DNA from: an uncultured Lachnospiraceae bacterium
Lineage (GTDB): Bacteria > Bacillota > Clostridia > Lachnospirales > Lachnospiraceae
NCBI GenBank assembly: GCA_902779305.1
Contig: CACZBD010000017.1
Span: 1-63,524 of the forward strand
Direction: 5' to 3'
DNA: 63,524 bases
Shown piece by piece: positions 59,856 through 63,524 of this stretch (position 1 is the first letter of the stretch; every line of letters starts with the position of its first letter). The position numbers and the translations under genes were made by a program. The notes beneath the pieces are model-generated. The model was not told the DNA's origin. It did not search any database and saw only the letters and a program-made list of their open reading frames with translations.

Positions 59856-62800
59856 ATGAAATACGACGCATTTATCAGTTACAGACACGCTGAACTTGAT
59901 ATGGAGATCGCCAAAAAGGTCCATTCCGGCCTTGAAACCTACAGGATCCCGGGTGCAGTACGCCAGAAGACCGGCAAAAAGAAAATGGGGCGCGTCTTCA
60001 GAGATCAGGAGGAGCTGCCGATCGGGAGTGACCTGAATGACAATATCTCGGTAGCGCTCAAGGGGTCCGAATACCTGATCGTTATCTGTTCTCCCAGGAC
60101 ACCGGAATCCTACTGGGTATGCAAGGAGATCGACAGTTTTATCAAACTTCATGACAGGAATCATATCCTTGCCGTGCTGATCGAGGGGGAACCGGATGAA
60201 AGCTTTCCTCCCCAGCTTCTGACAGATGATGAGGGAAACCCGGTAGAACCCCTGGCTGCCGACATGAGAGGAGATGATCGAAAAGACCGGAACAGGAAAT
60301 TCAAGACTGAGATCCTGCGTCTTGCCGCCCCGATCATCGGATGTACCTATGATGACCTGAAACAGCGTCACAGGGAGAGGATCATAAAACGGACGATCGC
60401 CATTGTTTCGGCTGCCGCAGTTGTTCTTTCCCTGGCCGGTGCCGCCTTCGGACTGTACAACGCAAACGTTGCCGCGAAAATGAAGGCGCTTGCAGACGAA
60501 AAAGCGGCGCTTGCGGACGAGAAAGCGGCTCTTGCGGATGAGAAGACTAAGCTAGCCGAGGAAATCTCGATCCAGTACGAGGGAAAGCAGGAAAACCAGT
60601 CGCGGTTTTTTTCACAGGAAGCGCTGTCCCTGCTCCGTTTGGGAAACCGTGAGGATGCGGTCCTGGTGGCAATGGAAGGTCTGCCCTCAGAGGATAACGA
60701 CAGACCGTACGTCTCGGATGCCGAATATGCCCTCAGCCGCGCGGTTTATGCCTATGACTGCGGACGGGAAATGACACATGACAGGATCCTTCCGCATAAG
60801 CTTACCATCAAGGAGATGCTGGCAACCGAAGACAGGAATAAAGTCATCACAATAGACAGCGGAAACCGTGTCTATGTGTGGAATGTTAAGGATTGGACTC
60901 TGCTTGCGAGCATCGCTCCCGCGCTGAACGAATCCAACTTTTTCGTGAACGTCAACAGTGCGGATGCTGATGATTCGGGAATATATACCACATCGGATCA
61001 TGAACTGATCAAATACGATTACGACGGTAACATATTATACCAACTGAGATTTGAAGATATCATCCGAAAATGTGACGTGTGCGCGGATACGGGTAAGCTT
61101 GCGCTGATCCTGAACGGCTCTTTTCTCGTTCTTGACGCAGCCGACGGAAAAACCCTTGAAACGCATGAAAGCGGATCGGGTTATTCCTTTACGAATGACG
61201 GCGGATTTAACAAAGAGCAGGGACTGTATATCACTTCCCATTTTGAAGAGGATATGGAATACGGTCTTATTTCCGTTTATGACATAAAAACCGGCACGCT
61301 TCGCGATATACGCCTGTCGGAGGATTATTACCTGAACTCCTGCGTGACAGCGAACGGTAATATCGCAGTAGTCAGCAGCAGTAATATCGAGCTCGGGGGC
61401 GATTTCAAGCATGCGGTAACAGACTGTTTTACGCCTGACGGCACGCTTCTGTGGTCAAAGGAGCTTCCCGCCAATGTGAGGAGCGCATCAACTTTCGTTG
61501 CCCTGATCAAATCGCATCAATACGCAAACGACAGCGGGGAACACTCCGATCTTGTGATCACGATCGAGTCTGAGGCATTTACCTTTGATGAAAAAGACGG
61601 AAGTCTGGTCTCATCACTCACGCTTCCCGGAGAGGCCACTGCACTGTCAGTCACAATCGGCGGCCCTTACGGCAGAGTCGGTTACCGGCAGGGTGATTTT
61701 GACCTTATTGATTTTTCGGAGGGAAGGATCTACTCGGATCACACCTTCCGAACGGAGGAATCCATCAAAACATGGGTGGTCCTGAAGGAGCAGATGGCAT
61801 ACGTTTCCTCCCTGTCCACCGAGGTTCACGTGGTCTCCTGGCATGAAGCGCCGGATATCGAAGATTTTGTGACTTATAAAGAAAAGATGATCCCCGCGGG
61901 TGTTTCATCTGACGGTTCTGTATATGCGGTAAGACCGGATCTGGAATATCAGACCTATATTTTCATGAACGCTGACGGGTCTGAGGCGTGCAGATATAAG
62001 GGAGACGCGTTTGTCAAAGGAATGAAGCTGACCGGCGGCAAAGCGTACATTTGGGATTCGAAGAAAATGACGATATTGGATACCGCAACAGGAACGAAAG
62101 AGACGATCGTTCCCGGGGATCACGGGTATTCTGATTTTTCAGTCGAATTTACCCTCAACAGAAACGCAACCGGCTGCATATTCTGGTCAACACAACACCT
62201 GATGGTATTTGATCTTGAGAAAAAAGAAGTGATCTGCGAATACAGTCCGGAAGAGACGATCGGAAGCATGCTCCTTTCCGATGACAAAAGCCGCATCTAC
62301 ATCGCAGACAGTACCGGCAGACTCTATGCGCTCGATACTGCGACGTGTGAAACGCATGCGTTCACAGACGAAAATATGAGGACCGTTGCCGAAGGATACT
62401 ACAAGGATTTTATGGCACTTTGCCCTGACCAGAAATCGCTCGCGCTCTGCTGTGCGGACGGTACGATGCGCGTTGCGGATACCGCTTCCTTTGAGACTGT
62501 TGCCACCGTTCCGCTGGAGTCCTACCTGCGGTCATATATCTCCTATACGGATGACGGAAGCCATATCGTTGTGCAGGGCGATGATTACCGCATCCAGATC
62601 TTTGACACAAAAACGGGCGCTTATGTGACCACGATCGACAGTAACGGCAGCATCGATCATATCGTCTGCGATGAAGACAGTCACCTTATGGCAGTGAGCA
62701 CCGGAATGAGCCTTTTCCTGTTCGAAACCGAAGGGTATGGTTGTGTGGCCTACGCGGAAGACGGACTCGAATACCTTAAGGAAAGCGATTCGATCCTTGT

Positions 62801-62930
62801 AAGCATGGACGGGATCAAGATCAGAAGGACATATTATAAAAATTACCAAAAGCTTATGGAAGTGGCGAAAAAACAGTTCCCGAACGCAACGCTGACTGCG
62901 GAGAAGAGAGCGCAATACAACATCGACTGA
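59856..62930 (+). CDS. TIR domain, membrane segment and beta-propeller protein
   Basis: 1024 residues. TIR domain (about 1-165): MKYDAFISYRHAELD and PESYWVCKEIDSFI, where Glu 91 sits at the place of the catalytic Glu of NAD-cleaving TIR domains. A membrane helix follows (about 180-202), then three or four heptads of ALADEKA (211-231), which form a coiled coil, and from about 290 a repeat-rich part like WD40/PQQ-type propellers. It could be a membrane-tethered NADase sensor. It lies divergent from TetR3, and no other defence gene is adjacent. The Shine-Dalgarno AAAGGA is 13 nt from the ATG, rather far. Confidence 0.8.
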   Translation: MKYDAFISYRHAELDMEIAKKVHSGLETYRIPGAVRQKTGKKKMGRVFRDQEELPIGSDLNDNISVALKGSEYLIVICSPRTPESYWVCKEIDSFIKLHDRNHILAVLIEGEPDESFPPQLLTDDEGNPVEPLAADMRGDDRKDRNRKFKTEILRLAAPIIGCTYDDLKQRHRERIIKRTIAIVSAAAVVLSLAGAAFGLYNANVAAKMKALADEKAALADEKAALADEKTKLAEEISIQYEGKQENQSRFFSQEALSLLRLGNREDAVLVAMEGLPSEDNDRPYVSDAEYALSRAVYAYDCGREMTHDRILPHKLTIKEMLATEDRNKVITIDSGNRVYVWNVKDWTLLASIAPALNESNFFVNVNSADADDSGIYTTSDHELIKYDYDGNILYQLRFEDIIRKCDVCADTGKLALILNGSFLVLDAADGKTLETHESGSGYSFTNDGGFNKEQGLYITSHFEEDMEYGLISVYDIKTGTLRDIRLSEDYYLNSCVTANGNIAVVSSSNIELGGDFKHAVTDCFTPDGTLLWSKELPANVRSASTFVALIKSHQYANDSGEHSDLVITIESEAFTFDEKDGSLVSSLTLPGEATALSVTIGGPYGRVGYRQGDFDLIDFSEGRIYSDHTFRTEESIKTWVVLKEQMAYVSSLSTEVHVVSWHEAPDIEDFVTYKEKMIPAGVSSDGSVYAVRPDLEYQTYIFMNADGSEACRYKGDAFVKGMKLTGGKAYIWDSKKMTILDTATGTKETIVPGDHGYSDFSVEFTLNRNATGCIFWSTQHLMVFDLEKKEVICEYSPEETIGSMLLSDDKSRIYIADSTGRLYALDTATCETHAFTDENMRTVAEGYYKDFMALCPDQKSLALCCADGTMRVADTASFETVATVPLESYLRSYISYTDDGSHIVVQGDDYRIQIFDTKTGAYVTTIDSNGSIDHIVCDEDSHLMAVSTGMSLFLFETEGYGCVAYAEDGLEYLKESDSILVSMDGIKIRRTYYKNYQKLMEVAKKQFPNATLTAEKRAQYNID

Positions 62931-62994
62931 CGGGATTAAAAGATAGCTCCCGTCAGCTCCATTGCTTCTATACTGTATTTTTCGTTTAAATCCT

Positions 62995-63327
62995 TCATAC
63001 CGTATTCCGCTCGAAGGATATTTTTATGATCTGCATCTTAACCGGTCCATCGCAGAATTTGATCATCAGTTTATGGAAGAGGCTGACATCTTTATATATA
63101 TCCCTATAGCCGCGCATATAGCTCTTTGCTGACACATCCGCAAAATCATCGGACCAGTTTCTTAGTTCATCCTTATCCTCCAGTGAGAAAAATGCACTGA
63201 CATCAGCTATACCCGCTTCCTTAAGCCAGGTCTTTGTCATCATCTTTGCTCCACGCCGGTTACAGCTGTCGAAAACAAGAACGGCTCCCGGAAATCTCTT
63301 TGCCATCTTCCGGAACAAGACTTTCAC
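62995..63327 (-). pseudogene. 5' truncated SAM methyltransferase (C-terminal part)
   Basis: 110 residues that look like the second half of a class I methyltransferase of the leucine carboxyl methyltransferase kind (KRFPGAVLVFDSCNRRGAKMM, then SLEDKDELRNWSDDF). Motif I and the SAM-binding start are missing; the frame opens with a GTG at 63327 and the DNA before it is unrelated. A remnant of a larger gene. Confidence 0.65.
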
Positions 63328-63369
63328 ATCATCGGTCCTAAAGTAGTAAGGCTATTTTCGTTTTCGTGG

Positions 63370-63420
63370 TTGACAAGAGAACAAGTGTTCGATATAATCA
63401 AAGTGTCGAACGGTTGTTCT
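63370..63420 (+). promoter_or_regulatory. Promoter with two LexA-type SOS boxes
   Basis: TTGACA (63370-63375), 17 nt, TATAAT (63393-63398). AGAACAAGTGTTCG (63378-63391) lies in the spacer and CGAACGGTTGTTCT (63407-63420) over the start region; both follow the Gram-positive LexA pattern CGAACN4GTTCG, each with one end base changed. Strong DNA-damage control is inferred. Confidence 0.7.
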
Positions 63421-63436
63421 CTTGGAGGCCTCACAT

Positions 63437-63524
63437 ATGTCAGAACTGAAAGATGTCATAACTTCATACAACAACCTGTCATTCAGTGATCGTATTGTGT
63501 TTTATACCACCATCTCAAATGATA
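63437..63524 (+). CDS. Gene start cut by the window end (SOS-type promoter)
   Basis: ATG 63437 has TTGGAGGCC upstream. The 29 visible residues (MSELKDVITSYNNLSFSDRI, then VFYTTISND) are not enough to name a family. Control by the LexA-type boxes at 63378-63420 is the only functional hint. Confidence 0.6.
   Translation, partial: MSELKDVITSYNNLSFSDRIVFYTTISND

Noticed and set aside
1..63524. tRNA or rRNA genes
   Set aside because: No cloverleaf-type CCA-ended sequence or rRNA signature was recognised while reading both strands; a tRNA scan would settle it.

Overview
The window looks like a chromosomal stretch of a Gram-positive anaerobe of the Clostridia, most probably Lachnospiraceae. The grounds are purine-rich Shine-Dalgarno sequences, TTGACA/TATAAT-type promoters 17 bp apart, YesM/YesN-type two-component control of a CUT1 sugar importer, FeoA/FeoB with the Cys-rich FeoB companion, orphan GGDEF proteins and TetR-linked ABC exporter pairs. 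The species assignment is inference. No rRNA, tRNA or CRISPR array was seen. 

Layout. 1-4300 is accessory and broken: an hsdM stub runs head-on into a truncated cyclotransferase-like gene, followed by small unknown genes and two direct repeats. 4300-7650 holds small housekeeping genes (glutaredoxin-like, YbaK, MazG, AzlCD). 8165-11599 is one large membrane-anchored UvrD-type helicase. 11.8-15 kb has an aldo/keto reductase-flavodoxin pair and an Rpn-type nuclease next to an internally deleted copy that keeps only its C-terminal part. 15-18.2 kb has a sugar isomerase, a fructokinase-like kinase and a ProX-type deacylase. 18.3-23.9 kb has TetR1 with an MBL-methyltransferase fusion, then the feo operon. 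24-28.4 kb has two GGDEF proteins and a MATE pump. 28.5-38.2 kb is one long minus-strand block: TetR2, an ABC pair, then a small hydrophobic protein, a P1B-type ATPase and three methyltransferase genes. 38.3-46.4 kb is a glycoside import and cleavage locus (GH31, two permeases, binding protein, YesM/YesN). 46.4-50 kb has FucU, aldo/keto reductase, alcohol dehydrogenase and AraC. 50-53.6 kb is a three-gene signalling operon with a probable pseudokinase. 53.6-59.7 kb has LarE, a thiazoline-carboxylate hydrolase-like protein, a second ABC pair and TetR3. 59.8-62.9 kb is a TIR-membrane-propeller protein, followed by a broken methyltransferase and a gene with LexA-type boxes cut by the window end. 

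Two sequence themes tie the window together. First, a 16-bp palindrome GTTAG[C/T]-N4-[A/G]CTAAC (one arm position relaxed at the feo copy) occurs six times, always within about 115 nt upstream of a first gene: feo, the P-type ATPase block (two sites), both ABC pairs and the hydrolase. It resembles half of a DtxR/IdeR-type iron box, so I infer a metal-responsive regulon that includes a ferrosome-like FezA/FezB pair. Second, an 82-nt palindromic repeat (four full and six partial copies) lies at gene 3' ends and supplies the stop codon, and sometimes the last residues, of several unrelated genes. In addition, three TetR genes each have a strong promoter with an inverted repeat over the -10, and the TetR1 promoter/operator is duplicated upstream of feo.
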